Below the pieces are notes generated by a model. The model had not been told where the DNA came from. It searched no databases and saw only the letters and a program-made list of their open reading frames with translations. Below are positions 1 to 8,682 of a DNA stretch of 64,000 nucleotides, one piece after another (position 1 is the stretch's first letter; every line of letters begins with the position of its first letter). This DNA is from Halovenus salina. GTDB lineage: Archaea; Halobacteriota; Halobacteria; Halobacteriales; Haloarculaceae. The stretch lies in contig NZ_CP112972.1 in NCBI RefSeq assembly GCF_026410925.1, positions 3,038,001 through 3,102,000 on the forward strand. The letters run 5' to 3'. A program made the translations under genes and the position numbers.

Positions 1-415
1 GCAGGGCTATCGGTTCAATCCGGCAGCCATCTACATCGAGCCTGGTCAGACGATAACCTGGCGCTGGACCGGTGCGGGTGGCGCTCACAACGTCCTTGGT
101 GAAGACGATTTCATCAACAGCCCTGACGTACACGAGGCTTCACTGATCGGCGAGGAAGGGTTCACCTACGAGCTTACCTTCGAGGAGAGCGATACAGGCG
201 TCTATCAGTACTACTGTAACCCCCACAAGACACTCGGAATGCTCGGTGTTGTTGTCGTCGGCGAAGACAACGTCGCGACAGAGCTCACGAGTTACGGCAG
301 AGGCGGTGGTGACGGTGGTATGAACTTCGGGTCCGTCGTCGCGGGTGCCGGTGTCTTCGGTACTGTCTCGCTTATCGGCGTCGGCGCGTACAACGAACTG
401 GTCGGCGACGAGTAA
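1..415 (+). CDS. Halocyanin-like blue copper protein (3' part only)
   Basis: The reading frame enters the window open (codons start at base 2) and ends with TAA at 413-415. It is a cupredoxin domain of the halocyanin/plastocyanin type. The copper ligands are visible: His in GGAHNV near the start, then Cys, His and Met in YYCNPHKTLGM. Such proteins carry electrons on the outer face of the membrane. After the domain comes a Gly-rich linker and a hydrophobic C-terminal stretch (about 20 residues after GGMNFG) that could anchor the protein. The N-terminus lies outside the window. A T5 tract just after the stop (422-426) may serve as terminator and overlaps the end of the convergent pdxS. Confidence 0.88.
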   Translation, partial: QGYRFNPAAIYIEPGQTITWRWTGAGGAHNVLGEDDFINSPDVHEASLIGEEGFTYELTFEESDTGVYQYYCNPHKTLGMLGVVVVGEDNVATELTSYGRGGGDGGMNFGSVVAGAGVFGTVSLIGVGAYNELVGDE

Positions 416-424
416 GAGTCCTTT

Positions 425-1333
425 TTAGACGCCGCGGTGCTGGAGCTGTTCGTCTTCGTCGAGCTCTGCGTTCGCGTCGCCTTTCATCCCCTCGCCGACG
501 TTGGTGGCGATGTCGACGAGCGTCTCGGGGTCGTCCCAGTTGTTGACCGATTCGACGATAGCCTTGCCCATCGCTCGTGGGTTCTCTGCGCCGAAGATAC
601 CTGAGCCGACGAAGATGCCGTCACAGCCGTGGTGCATCATCAGCGCCGCGTCGGCCGGCGTCGCGATACCGCCAGCGGCGAAGTTGACTACCGGCAGGCG
701 GCCTCGTTCGGCGGTGTCGTGGACGAGGTGGGCTGGTGCCTCGTGGTCGCGGGCCCACCGCTCGCGCTCCTCGTGGCTCATTCCTTCGAGCTTCCTGATT
801 GCGCTCTTGATGTTGCGCTGGTGGTGGACAGCCTGGTTCACGTCGCCAGTCCCGGCCTCGCCTTTGGTCCGAATCATCGCCGCTCCCTCCTCGATGCGCC
901 GGAGCGCTTCGCCGAGGTTCCGTGCGCCACAGACGAACGGCGAGGTAAAGTCACGCTTGTCGATGTGGTACTTGTCGTCTGCCGGCGTCAGCACTTCCGA
1001 CTCGTCAATCATGTCGGCACCGGCGGCTTCGAGAATCTGGGCCTCAGTCGTGTGGCCGATGCGGGCTTTCCCCATCACCGGAATCGAGACCTCGTCGATA
1101 ATCTCGTCGAGCGAGGCGGGGTCGGCCATCCGCGCGACACCGCCGCGCTTGCGGATGTCTGCCGGCACGGCTTCGAGGTTCATCACTGCCACCGCGCCGA
1201 CGTCCTCGGCGATGCGAGCCTGTTCGGCGTTGACGACGTCCATGATGACGCCGCCTTTCTGCATCTTGGCGAACCCGCGCTTGACGAGGTCGGTCCCACG
1301 CTGGAGTTCTTCGAGGTCAGTTTCTTGGCTCAT
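425..1333 (-). CDS. pdxS: Pyridoxal 5'-phosphate synthase, lyase subunit PdxS
   Basis: 302 residues, the normal length for PdxS (Pdx1/SNZ). The enzyme condenses ribose 5-phosphate, glyceraldehyde 3-phosphate and ammonia (from the glutaminase PdxT) to PLP in the cytosol. The (beta/alpha)8-barrel signatures are present: [17 protein letters not shown] near the N-terminus, the VMGKARIGH strand around residue 85 and the C-terminal [16 protein letters not shown] phosphate-binding region. pdxT is not next to it. On the minus strand a TTAAGTTTG element lies about 25 bases upstream of the ATG, as expected for a leaderless haloarchaeal gene. Confidence 0.97.
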   Translation of the reverse strand: MSQETDLEELQRGTDLVKRGFAKMQKGGVIMDVVNAEQARIAEDVGAVAVMNLEAVPADIRKRGGVARMADPASLDEIIDEVSIPVMGKARIGHTTEAQILEAAGADMIDESEVLTPADDKYHIDKRDFTSPFVCGARNLGEALRRIEEGAAMIRTKGEAGTGDVNQAVHHQRNIKSAIRKLEGMSHEERERWARDHEAPAHLVHDTAERGRLPVVNFAAGGIATPADAALMMHHGCDGIFVGSGIFGAENPRAMGKAIVESVNNWDDPETLVDIATNVGEGMKGDANAELDEDEQLQHRGV

Positions 1334-1352
1334 GTCTGATTCTTGGCCTACA

Positions 1353-1398
1353 CAAACTTAACGGGTCTGATTATGACGGGTATGTCTACATGAGACAT
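1353..1398 (-). promoter_or_regulatory. pdxS promoter and upstream dyad
   Basis: Reading the minus strand, a TATA-like TTAAGTTTG (1353-1361) lies at the right distance for transcription starting at or near the pdxS ATG. Upstream is a short dyad ATGTCT (1382-1387) / AGACAT (1393-1398) with a 5-base spacer. It could be an operator, but a 6-bp dyad can occur by chance. Confidence 0.4.
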
Positions 1399-1467
1399 GG
1401 TATCATTGGTTTTATCCACTATCGACATTTCGATAGCCCCCGAAATTCCTGGTAATGTTGCTGTCGT

Positions 1468-1727
1468 TCAGCGATACCCGTCGACGGCCGAGAGAAGGGC
1501 ATCCTTTGATTTTCGGCCGATTATACGTTCGACAGATGTCCCGACTGGCAGGCCGTCTGTTTCTGCCGACAGCTCCCCGATTGCTGGCTCCGTGGCCTTG
1601 TACGGCCCACACCACGCCGTACAGACATCGAGTAACACGAGGACGGAGCTGTCGACGAATGCCTCGAAACTCTCAGGCCCAGTTTACGTGGCATTACAGG
1701 CGGTGTCTCGGTGGCGTCGGAGACCAT
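1468..1727 (-). pseudogene. Decayed thioredoxin gene
   Basis: Read on the minus strand, an ATG at 1727 opens a frame giving MVSDATETPPVMPRKLG. A one-base shift near 1685 is then needed to continue as PESFEAFVDSSVLVLLDV followed by CTAWCGPYKATEPAIGEL, a clear thioredoxin beta-strand plus active-site region. The CGPC motif has become CGPY, so the resolving Cys is gone. After AETDGL the frame jumps directly to a C-terminal segment PVGTSVERIIGRKSKDALL ending in TGA at 1468. The middle of the fold, including the cis-Pro loop, appears deleted (roughly 30-40 residues by comparison with normal thioredoxins). Frameshift, active-site loss and internal deletion together point to a dead gene. Confidence 0.75.
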
Positions 1728-1802
1728 AGCTACCTCACTAGAAACCTCGATTGAATGAAAAGATGTTGGCCGTGATACGAACCACCGACGGCCGCCATGG
1801 AG

Positions 1803-1994
1803 CTATGCGGGCTGTTCGGTGTTCTGCTTGCTCGTGACGTAGCCCGCGATGCGGTTGCGGACGCCCTTCGACTCGATGTTGGTGAGCTTGTTGACGACTT
1901 CTTTGTTGTGTTCGAAATCTGGTCCGAAGGCGTCGGGGTATCGCTCCATGAGGAGTCGTCCCGTCTTCTTGACGTAGGCAGGTTTGATGGCCAT
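1803..1994 (-). CDS. rps17e: 30S ribosomal protein S17e
   Basis: 63 residues, the usual size of archaeal S17e. It begins MAIKPAYVKKTGRLLMERYP and continues with the conserved NKEVVNKLTNIESKGVRNRIAGY core. It is a component of the small ribosomal subunit shared by archaea and eukaryotes. It stands alone here, divergent from the AlaX gene and downstream of the thioredoxin remnant. Confidence 0.97.
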   Translation of the reverse strand: MAIKPAYVKKTGRLLMERYPDAFGPDFEHNKEVVNKLTNIESKGVRNRIAGYVTSKQNTEQPA

Positions 1995-2088
1995 TGGTAT
2001 CCCAACGTAGCCGGGACGGCCTTTAAAATGATTCGACTTGTCGTCTCCCTCCGACCGATTCTTTAGGGAGTGTCTGTAAGGTGTTCAC

Positions 2089-2811
2089 ATGACAGAGTTG
2101 CTGTACCTGCCCGACGACGACGGCACGACCGAGTTCACGGCGACAGTGACCGAAGCCACCGAGGAGTACATCGTGCTCGACGGGACCTACTTCTATCCGG
2201 AGGGGGGCGGACAGCCCCCGGACCACGGCACGCTCTCGTGGGACGGCGGCGAGGCAACGGTTACGGACGCTCGCAAGAACCACGGCGATGTGCGCCACTA
2301 CGTCGAGTCGATGACCGGTGAACCACCCGCGGAGGGAACAACCGTCGACGGCGATATCGACACGCAGCGCCGCGAGAAGCTCCGCCGGATGCACACCGCA
2401 CAGCACGTCGTCTCCCGGGTCGTCCTCGACGAGTACGACGCCACGACCGCGGGCAATCAGGTACACGCTGACCGGTCGCGAATCGACTTCGAGCCCGCCG
2501 ACTTCGACGAGGCCGACATCGAGCGCATCGAGCGCCTCTCGAACGAGGCCATCAACCAGGACTACCCCGTGACGAAGGCAAACCGTCCGCGTGAGGCGGT
2601 CGAGCGGGAGGTCGATGAGGGGCGTGCGCTCCTAAATCTGATTCCGGACTCGGTCGACCCGCTCCGGGTTGTCGAAGTCGAGGGATTCGATATGTGTCCC
2701 TGTGGCGGAACACACGTCGACAGCCTCGGAGATGTTGGACACGTAGACATCGTCGACTGCACCTCGAAAGGGGCAGACGTCGACCGTATAGAGTTCCAAC
2801 TCGAAGCGTAG
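2089..2811 (+). CDS. alaX: AlaX-type alanyl-tRNA editing hydrolase
   Basis: 240 residues. The protein matches the editing domain of AlaRS: the N-terminal YFYPEGGGQPPDHG motif, the first metal motif HTAQH (about residues 101-105) and the second Cys/His motif CPCGGTHV (about residues 202-209), which together hold the zinc of the hydrolytic site. AlaX proteins remove Ser or Gly wrongly attached to tRNA-Ala. The length is that of a free-standing AlaX with both glycine-rich and C-terminal parts. A CTTTAGG element about 25 bases upstream of the ATG suggests a leaderless transcript. Confidence 0.92.
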   Translation: MTELLYLPDDDGTTEFTATVTEATEEYIVLDGTYFYPEGGGQPPDHGTLSWDGGEATVTDARKNHGDVRHYVESMTGEPPAEGTTVDGDIDTQRREKLRRMHTAQHVVSRVVLDEYDATTAGNQVHADRSRIDFEPADFDEADIERIERLSNEAINQDYPVTKANRPREAVEREVDEGRALLNLIPDSVDPLRVVEVEGFDMCPCGGTHVDSLGDVGHVDIVDCTSKGADVDRIEFQLEA

Positions 2812-2872
2812 AACATCGCTGTGTCGTCCGCATTCAGAACGTACAAGTCTGAAGAATCCTGACTGTTGTCTG

Positions 2873-3247
2873 ATGGAGTCACCCTCACGCCGACAGACGC
2901 TGGGTCTGCTCGGCTCCCTGGCGGCCGCTTCGCTTGCCGGCTGTACCGACGACGAAGAGCCGGAGTTTCTCGTCACGGACACCGCCCTCAGCCTCCAGCC
3001 GGGCGGCAATATCAAGATTCAGCTCACCATCGAGAACGGCTTTCGGGATACAAAAGAGAGTACAGTCGAGGTACTGCTCCGCTACGACCCCGAGGAGGGC
3101 GAATCCGAGGAGTGGGTACAGCAAGAACCACTGGAACTCTCTGGGTCGACCGAGCTACGGCGCGACTACGTTTTCGAAGACATCCACGACGAAGACGAGA
3201 AGATAGAGTTCTACGAAATCGACGCACAGCTCGTCGACGACGCGTAA
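2873..3247 (+). CDS. Small Tat-exported lipoprotein, function unknown
   Basis: 124 residues. The N-terminus has twin arginines (SRRQTLGLLG), a hydrophobic stretch and a lipobox LAGC with Cys24, so the mature protein should be a lipid-anchored exported protein sent through the Tat pathway, as is usual in haloarchaea. The remainder looks like a single beta-sandwich: VTDTALSLQPGGNIKIQLTI resembles the start of immunoglobulin-like or FxLYD-type domains, and it is very acidic. I do not recognise a specific family. Confidence 0.8.
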   Translation: MESPSRRQTLGLLGSLAAASLAGCTDDEEPEFLVTDTALSLQPGGNIKIQLTIENGFRDTKESTVEVLLRYDPEEGESEEWVQQEPLELSGSTELRRDYVFEDIHDEDEKIEFYEIDAQLVDDA

Positions 3248-3301
3248 CCGAGTTTGCGCTTCATACGGATTCCGATGTGGCGCTGAAAAAGAACGGTGAC
3301 G

Positions 3302-3925
3302 TTATTCGTCGTCGACAGCGACGCTGGTCTCTTCCTCGACGGCGACCTCTTCGGGCCGGGCTTCGAGGGTCAGCTTCTGGACTTCGACGCGGCGAAGCGG
3401 ATAGATTGACTTCGATTCGTTGTAAATCGCAGAGGAGAGGTCACCGTTGACAACGCGGTCGACCAGTTCCTCGAAGGTCCGGTTCGCGGCGGACTCCTCG
3501 ATGAGGTCGATCATCGTTCGGCGGATGGCCTTCTCCTGGCTCTCGTCGGCGGATTTCGTCGTCAGTGCGACGGGCTGAATCTGGACGCGGTAGTCGTCGG
3601 TAGTCAGCACCGTCACGTAGGCCTGGACCTTCGAGGAGCCACGGCGGACCAGGCTGCGCATGTAGTCACGGGTGAGTTCGTGTTTGGTGAACTCCGTGTA
3701 TGCGCTCTCGCTGGCAACTTCCGTGACCTTGAAGGTCAGTTTCGTGTTGTTGTCGCTTGCGTCGTTTCGAAGGTCACCCAGCGTCGTCTCGATGGTTCGG
3801 CCGAGTACCCTGTCCGGTTCGTCTGCTGGCGTCTCACCGAGCTCCTCCCGGTCGAACTGCTCGGGGGCGAGCACGGTGTACCAGCGTTTCTGCTGCTTCT
3901 GTCGTGAGACTGATCGTTCACTCAT
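3302..3925 (-). CDS. rps3ae: 30S ribosomal protein S3Ae (S1e family)
   Basis: 207 residues. The family features are the N-terminal basic KQQKRWYTVLAP, the FDREELGETPA segment and the central HELTRDYMRSLVRRGSSKV. It is a small-subunit protein of archaea and eukaryotes. Its start overlaps the end of pcc1 by 8 bases, so it is the last gene of the rps15-recJ-pcc1-rps3ae operon and is probably translationally coupled. Confidence 0.96.
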   Translation of the reverse strand: MSERSVSRQKQQKRWYTVLAPEQFDREELGETPADEPDRVLGRTIETTLGDLRNDASDNNTKLTFKVTEVASESAYTEFTKHELTRDYMRSLVRRGSSKVQAYVTVLTTDDYRVQIQPVALTTKSADESQEKAIRRTMIDLIEESAANRTFEELVDRVVNGDLSSAIYNESKSIYPLRRVEVQKLTLEARPEEVAVEEETSVAVDDE

Positions 3926-4175
3926 TGTTGTCTGTTGTGGTGGACGTCTCCCCGTCCGTGGTTGTAAGCTGTGTTGCGACCTGAAGGTTGACGACGTAGT
4001 CGTCGACTGTCGCCCCCAGACCGCCTGTCGTCTCGCGCTCGACTGCTGTCACGACCGTCGTTCCGTCGACGGCGGTTTCCATCTCCGGCGTGTTGTCCGG
4101 CCGGAGCGTTGCTGCGACCTGCCTGGCAGCTTCCTCACTCTCGAACGTCGACTCGATGCGTGCGTGCCGGCTCAT
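3918..4175 (-). CDS. pcc1: KEOPS complex subunit Pcc1
   Basis: 85 residues, typical of archaeal Pcc1/Cgi121-associated small subunits. The pattern of an N-terminal strand (RHARIESTFES), an EEAARQVAATLRPDNTPEM helix-turn and a strand with DGTTVVTAVER is that of Pcc1. In KEOPS it dimerises and bridges Kae1 complexes for the t6A37 modification of tRNA. It overlaps the upstream RecJ-like gene by 4 bases and the downstream rps3ae by 8 bases. Confidence 0.88.
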   Translation of the reverse strand: MSRHARIESTFESEEAARQVAATLRPDNTPEMETAVDGTTVVTAVERETTGGLGATVDDYVVNLQVATQLTTTDGETSTTTDNNE

Positions 4176-5299
4176 TGTCCCTCCCTGAAGGCGGCGACAA
4201 ACGCTGTCGGGTCACAGTCGAAGCGTGCCCGACCGGTCGTTTCTGTGCCGCCGCCACGACCGTCGACACGGCTCGCTGCCGTCTCCATCTGCGAGCCGAG
4301 CGGTCCCGTCTCGTCGACGCTCACCGCGACGGCTTCGTCGTCGTCGAGGGCCAGCACGACCGGCTCGGGCGAGCGATACGCTGCGACGAGTCGGGCTACC
4401 GTGCCGACTGCGCCGTCACAGCGGACGACATACAGCCCGTCATAGCGGCCCGTCGACGCCGAGCGAATCGCCTCGTGTGCTCGCTGTCCGTGGGTCCGCC
4501 AGAGGTCGAGTGCCTGGTCGGGGTCGACTGCACCGAGCGCGAGCGGGACGGCACGTCCCGGCTGTTCGCGCGCTGTTGCATCCAGTACGTTGCCGTACCC
4601 TTCGACGGTCTCGAACCGACCGCCCGGTGCCACGAGTGGCCGGAGGAACCGCTCGACTGCCTCGGCCCCGCGCGGTGCCGTGGCCTCGTCGCCACACACC
4701 GCGAACGCGACCATCGAGGCGACTTGGCGGCGCATCTCCTCGTCTTCGTCCTCGGCATCGATGTCTTCGAGTGCGGCCTCGGTGGCCTCGGTGTCTCCCG
4801 AGAACGAGGCGTGGACGAGCGTCGCGTGTGCTAGCCCGTCTGCGATGTCGCCGGTCGGAATGGCGACACCCGGTCTCCGTTCGATGCCGGCTGCGTTGGC
4901 GGCGGCGAGCGTGTCACTCTTCGGAGACACGCCGGCAGCCGTGATGCCCGCGAGCGCGAGTTCGTAATCGACCGCCCCGAGCTCGGTTGCGACGGCGAAG
5001 GCCGTCGAGCTGGCCGGCTCTCTATCCGTCCCAAGTGTGATGTCGGCGTCTGCCGCGTGGCGACCAACGCCGACGGTCAGATCCGCGTCGGTCGCTCGCC
5101 GTGCCGACTCGGGCACTGGGACGACCGAACACTGGTGGGCGACGGCGTCGGCTTCGAGTGCTGTTGCCAGCACAGCCGTCGCGGCGACAGCGTCGCCGGT
5201 CGCGCCAGCGACGAGTCTGACGAGGTCGGCCTCCCGAAGTCGGGCGGCGATATCACTCGCCACAGGGGCGGACCCGTCGGAACGGCCGGTCGTGGACAT
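4172..5299 (-). CDS. RecJ-like DHH-superfamily protein with lost catalytic motifs
   Basis: 375 residues. The overall plan matches the short haloarchaeal RecJ-like protein that accompanies rps15 and pcc1: an N-terminal Rossmann-like DHH region, a helical linker and a C-terminal DHHA1-like region (LYVVRCDGAVGTVARLVAAY, GRGGGTETTGRARFD). The metal-binding motifs of active RecJ are not there. Where HxDxDG is expected the sequence reads ATGDAVAAT (about residues 33-41), and where DHH is expected it reads VGVGRHAAD (about 75-83). It is therefore probably not a nuclease but a structural paralogue, comparable in logic to Cdc45 or the inactive archaeal RecJ homologues that join GINS. It starts directly after the rps15 stop and overlaps pcc1 by 4 bases. 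Confidence 0.75.
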   Translation of the reverse strand: MSTTGRSDGSAPVASDIAARLREADLVRLVAGATGDAVAATAVLATALEADAVAHQCSVVPVPESARRATDADLTVGVGRHAADADITLGTDREPASSTAFAVATELGAVDYELALAGITAAGVSPKSDTLAAANAAGIERRPGVAIPTGDIADGLAHATLVHASFSGDTEATEAALEDIDAEDEDEEMRRQVASMVAFAVCGDEATAPRGAEAVERFLRPLVAPGGRFETVEGYGNVLDATAREQPGRAVPLALGAVDPDQALDLWRTHGQRAHEAIRSASTGRYDGLYVVRCDGAVGTVARLVAAYRSPEPVVLALDDDEAVAVSVDETGPLGSQMETAASRVDGRGGGTETTGRARFDCDPTAFVAAFREGQ

Positions 5300-5761
5300 C
5301 TATAGCAGTTCTCGTGCGATGTCGGGACTGTACGAGAAGTCCTCGTCGATTTTGTCGCCGCGGTAGTAGTCCATCAGACGGCGGATCTTTGCCTCCGTGT
5401 TCTGGAGTGCGCGCTTGTTCTGGTAGTCGGTCGGATTCTCGTCCATGTGGTCGTGCAGGCGTACTGCCCGGTCGAGGAGGTTGTAGAGGTCCTCGGGAAT
5501 CTCGGGCTCCGTGTCGTGTTCGTCGAGAATCTCGGTCACCTTCTTGTCGGTGACAAGCGATACGTCGGGCACCGGCGTGCCCTGGACGCCCTCGTCACGG
5601 AGGATGACGCCGATTTCGCTCGGGCTGTGGCCCTGTTCTGCTAGTTCGACGACGCGGTCCTCGACGGCGTCCGCGTCGACGTCGCTCCACTCCGGTGGTT
5701 CGTCTGCCGCCGGCTTGTCCGAGTCGGACGAGCCACGGCGGCGCGTATGCATTCGTGCCAT
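5300..5761 (-). CDS. rps15: 30S ribosomal protein S15
   Basis: 153 residues from the ATG at 5761 (MARMHTRRRGSSDSD), the normal archaeal/eukaryotic S15 (S13e) length. A longer open frame upstream (to 5869) lacks family similarity. The core is LAEQGHSPSEIGVILRDEG followed by the S15 helices (NKRALQNTEAKIRRLMDYYR). The next gene begins immediately at 5299. This is the first gene of a four-gene operon that links translation and tRNA modification genes with a RecJ paralogue. Confidence 0.96.
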   Translation of the reverse strand: MARMHTRRRGSSDSDKPAADEPPEWSDVDADAVEDRVVELAEQGHSPSEIGVILRDEGVQGTPVPDVSLVTDKKVTEILDEHDTEPEIPEDLYNLLDRAVRLHDHMDENPTDYQNKRALQNTEAKIRRLMDYYRGDKIDEDFSYSPDIARELL

Positions 5762-5960
5762 GTGTATCTGGTTGGAACACAGACCAAAGCGGCGTGTACT
5801 GTCCGCCGGCTGTCGCTGTCTGACAGCGGCTGCCGGCGGGTGACACTTCCGCAATCCCAAGCCGCCCAAGCGGACGGCGCGTCAGATTTGCGGCCGTGCG
5901 TTCCCACCCGGATACACTCGGTCGGGACTGTTAACGGTTACTTTTCGCTGCGGCCTGAAC

Positions 5961-6446
5961 TCACGAGGTCGGCCGAACTGTGAACGTCCCCAGGAGTGCC
6001 GACTCATCGTCGTCTTCGGCGGTCCAGCGCACCTGTACTGTCTCACCCCTGCTCGCCCAGACGGTCACTTCCGTGGCTTGTGTCACTGTCTCGCCTCCCG
6101 CGAAGCTGTCGCTATCAGTGAGATTGCCCGAGCTCTGGACACCGCTGATGCTGAGCCGGTCGGCCGGGACTGTATCACCTGACTCGAAAATAATCGTGAG
6201 CTGGCCGTCCGCGTCGATGGTGGCGTTGTCGGCTGTCAGACCGAAGACGTCGGTCGCGCCGGAGTCGACGTCCTCGGTGTAGGAGTATCCGAGGTCCACC
6301 GTCGGCTGGTCGTCGGTAACCGCGTTGCTCTGGGTCAACACCAGCGGGATGGCGATTGCGACCACTGTCACTGTGATTGCGAGCATCAACACAACGCCGA
6401 CAAGCGGCGTGATGGCAGTGTCGTCTCTCGGTCCCTGTGGTATCAT
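5961..6446 (-). CDS. Type IV pilin-like protein (archaeal pilin N-terminal domain)
   Basis: 161 residues. The N-terminus has the haloarchaeal class III signal: a short charged leader, then ITPLVGVVLMLAITVTVV, the hydrophobic assembly helix of archaeal type IV pilins that is cleaved by PibD/prepilin peptidase. The rest is a small beta-rich exported domain. It is divergent from the larger pilin-like gene at 6665. The assembly ATPase and platform of this type are found at 44.0-48.2 kb. Confidence 0.85.
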   Translation of the reverse strand: MIPQGPRDDTAITPLVGVVLMLAITVTVVAIAIPLVLTQSNAVTDDQPTVDLGYSYTEDVDSGATDVFGLTADNATIDADGQLTIIFESGDTVPADRLSISGVQSSGNLTDSDSFAGGETVTQATEVTVWASRGETVQVRWTAEDDDESALLGTFTVRPTS

Positions 6447-6664
6447 CGTTGTCGGTCACCCCACGGCGACGTGGCCCACACCGACTGGTGACCCAAGACG
6501 CCAGCCGATACACAGTGGACACACATTGCCATCTCTACGGCCGAGCGTCGATATAAACACTCCGCCGCCGAATGGGCCGTCTCTCTCGTTGTCACCTCCG
6601 GACACGGGGAGGCTCGGCGGCTTCTGCAGTATCCTTATCAGTACGCTTGGCGTAGAAGTTGGCG
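6447..6664. promoter_or_regulatory. Divergent promoter region between two pilin-like genes
   Basis: 218 bases without an ORF I believe in. A GATATAAACA element (around 6550) and a CTTATCAG element (around 6635) could be TATA boxes for the left and right genes respectively. No further structure was seen. Confidence 0.3.
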
Positions 6665-8278
6665 ATGACCCCCCGCAGGGATGAGAGCGCGAGCTCGCGG
6701 CGGGCACAGAGCAACGCTGTCGCGGTCGTTCTCATCCTCGGTATCATGATGGCCGGTGCCGCCGCTGTTGTCACGCTGGGGGCGACTGCAATCAACGACA
6801 CCGAAGACCGACTCTCGGAGCAACGAGCCGAGCAGACGCTGACACAGCTCGATTCGAAGGCAGGACTGGTCGCGCTCGGCGAGGCGAGTTCACAGCGGAT
6901 TCCCCTGCCGTCCGAAACCGGCGACGAGTTCGCCGTCGACGGGAGCGCTGGTACGCTGCGAATCGAACTCAGAAACAGGAGCGACGGCTCGACGCCGTCG
7001 TGGGGCGACCCGCTGGTTGAGCTCTCGCTTGGTACCTTGGAGTTCGACAACGGCGACTCGCGGCTCGCCTACCAGGGAGGTGGGGTCTTCCGGTCCGGGG
7101 ACGGCAACGGGACGATGGTCTCGCCGCCGGAGTTCCACTACCGGAACGGGACGCTGACGCTGCCGATTGTGAACATCACGGGTGACGGCTCGGTCGGGAA
7201 CACGGCCACGGTGACACGGACCGGAGAGAGTCGACTGTTTCCGGTCGGGACGAGCGCCAACCGGACGAACCCGCTTGACGACCACAAGGTGATTCTCACC
7301 GTCGAAAGCGAGTACTACCAGGGGTGGGGACAGTACTTCGAGCAGCGGACCGACGGCGGCGTCGAGTACAACCACTCCGCACAGCGCGTACAGCTGACGC
7401 TGATCACGCCAATCGGCTCACAGACCTACGAGAACGCCGTCACGACGACGGCTGGTGACTTCGACGTACAGGGCTCGGGTAATGTTGTTAAAATCGATGC
7501 CTACAACTCCTCGGAAGGGACGTATTCGTCGAGCACGAGGACGGCTAATCTGTCGGTAACTGGAATGGTCGACCTCAGCGGCAACTTCGAAATCTCCGGG
7601 AACGTCACCGCAGAGGAGTTCGAATGTGGGGGGAGTGCCAAAGTGAGTGGAACCGTGCGCTACGTCGACTCGTTCAATGGGGGCTGTGCCATCGGCGACA
7701 GCGAGCAGATCTCGGCTGTTCCGACCACTCCGTCGATAGCGCCGTTCGTCTCGGAGAATTTCGCCTCCCTCGCTGACGAAGGGGAAGCGCCCGGGTCCAC
7801 GTTGACTGCCGGCACGTACTACGCCGACACAGTCAGCGGCATCACCGACGTGAACACGACCGACGGTGAAGTTGTTCTCGGTGTCGAGGACCTGACGATT
7901 GATAACGAGATTACGGTCGAGGGCAATCACGACTTCACCGTCTTCGTCAACAATTCGGTCGATATCAACGCAGCACTGACGACCGCAGACACGCATAACG
8001 CGACGATTACAACGATATACGGTGCCGACGGCTTCGGCGCTACTGTCTCTGACGAGTTCGTCGGCTCCATCTATGCGCCCGACCTCACCTCTACGATAAC
8101 GGTCGATAGTGACCTGTACGGGGCGGCTATCGCCGGACAGGTGACAGTCCAGAACGGCAAAGACGGACGAGTCCACTTCGACACGGCCCTCGAAGCGAAA
8201 CAGACTGTCCCCGAGGACGCTTCGATTGTCAGCATCACCTACCTCCACATCACCGAGAACGGTATCGAGATCAGATAA
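6665..8278 (+). CDS. Large pilin-like secreted protein with polymer-forming-like C-terminal domain
   Basis: 537 residues from the ATG at 6665; a TTG two codons earlier is in frame but less likely. Residues about 10-40 (SNAVAVVLILGIMMAGAAAV) form a class III/pilin-type helix after a short leader with Arg-Arg. The middle has Asn-X-Ser/Thr sites. The C-terminal half (GNFEISGNVTAEEF onward, with repeated short beta motifs such as LTAGTYYADTVSG and YADTVSGITDV) has the look of the parallel beta-helix or polymer-forming domains seen in haloarchaeal surface proteins annotated DUF7289/DUF7305. The two Cys (ECGG, GGCAIGD) might form a disulfide. Probably a membrane-anchored surface or pilus-associated protein; exact role unknown. 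Confidence 0.75.
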   Translation: MTPRRDESASSRRAQSNAVAVVLILGIMMAGAAAVVTLGATAINDTEDRLSEQRAEQTLTQLDSKAGLVALGEASSQRIPLPSETGDEFAVDGSAGTLRIELRNRSDGSTPSWGDPLVELSLGTLEFDNGDSRLAYQGGGVFRSGDGNGTMVSPPEFHYRNGTLTLPIVNITGDGSVGNTATVTRTGESRLFPVGTSANRTNPLDDHKVILTVESEYYQGWGQYFEQRTDGGVEYNHSAQRVQLTLITPIGSQTYENAVTTTAGDFDVQGSGNVVKIDAYNSSEGTYSSSTRTANLSVTGMVDLSGNFEISGNVTAEEFECGGSAKVSGTVRYVDSFNGGCAIGDSEQISAVPTTPSIAPFVSENFASLADEGEAPGSTLTAGTYYADTVSGITDVNTTDGEVVLGVEDLTIDNEITVEGNHDFTVFVNNSVDINAALTTADTHNATITTIYGADGFGATVSDEFVGSIYAPDLTSTITVDSDLYGAAIAGQVTVQNGKDGRVHFDTALEAKQTVPEDASIVSITYLHITENGIEIR

Positions 8279-8340
8279 CGAGAGGGGCGGGACAGAGGCG
8301 AGAGGAAATCCTTTTTGTCTGTTTCCACTAACTATCGGGT

Positions 8341-8643
8341 ATGGACTGGCCACACGACCCGGACGGTGACGACGGTAGTGAGGGGCGACGCAAGTACGGT
8401 CACGCGGTGCTGGCGAAGAAAATCGACGAGGGCGAAGACTTCCCCTTTACCGCCGACGAATATGTCGACCAGTACGGCGACCATCCGGTTCGTATCGACT
8501 ACGAGACTGTTGTCAGCGTCGCAGACATCTTCGAAGACATCGACGGCGACACCGAGTTCGAGGACTTCCCCGAGTTCCACAAGACCGCAGGGAAGGCGCT
8601 CCGAGAGAAAGACTACTGGCCCTACCGGCTCGAAAGCGCCTGA
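8341..8643 (+). CDS. Conserved haloarchaeal small acidic protein (DUF5785-like)
   Basis: 100 residues. It starts MDWPHDPDGDDGSEGRRKYGHA and is conserved in this form across haloarchaea as I recall (DUF5785); the function is unknown. It has no signal, no membrane segment and no metal motif. A T5 tract (8310-8314, CCTTTTTGTC) lies between the previous gene and this start. Confidence 0.8.
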   Translation: MDWPHDPDGDDGSEGRRKYGHAVLAKKIDEGEDFPFTADEYVDQYGDHPVRIDYETVVSVADIFEDIDGDTEFEDFPEFHKTAGKALREKDYWPYRLESA

Positions 8644-8682
8644 CGACGGGCGTTCTCGTTGTCCTGCGGGAGTCGTCGGTAC

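Noticed and set aside
501..1361. Long plus-strand open frames opposite pdxS
   Set aside because: GC-rich halophile DNA has few stop codons, so long antisense frames are common. Their translations are Ser/Arg-rich without family features.
1397..1729. 110-codon plus-strand frame in the gap after pdxS
   Set aside because: The same DNA reads as a decayed thioredoxin on the other strand; the plus-strand product has no recognisable pattern.
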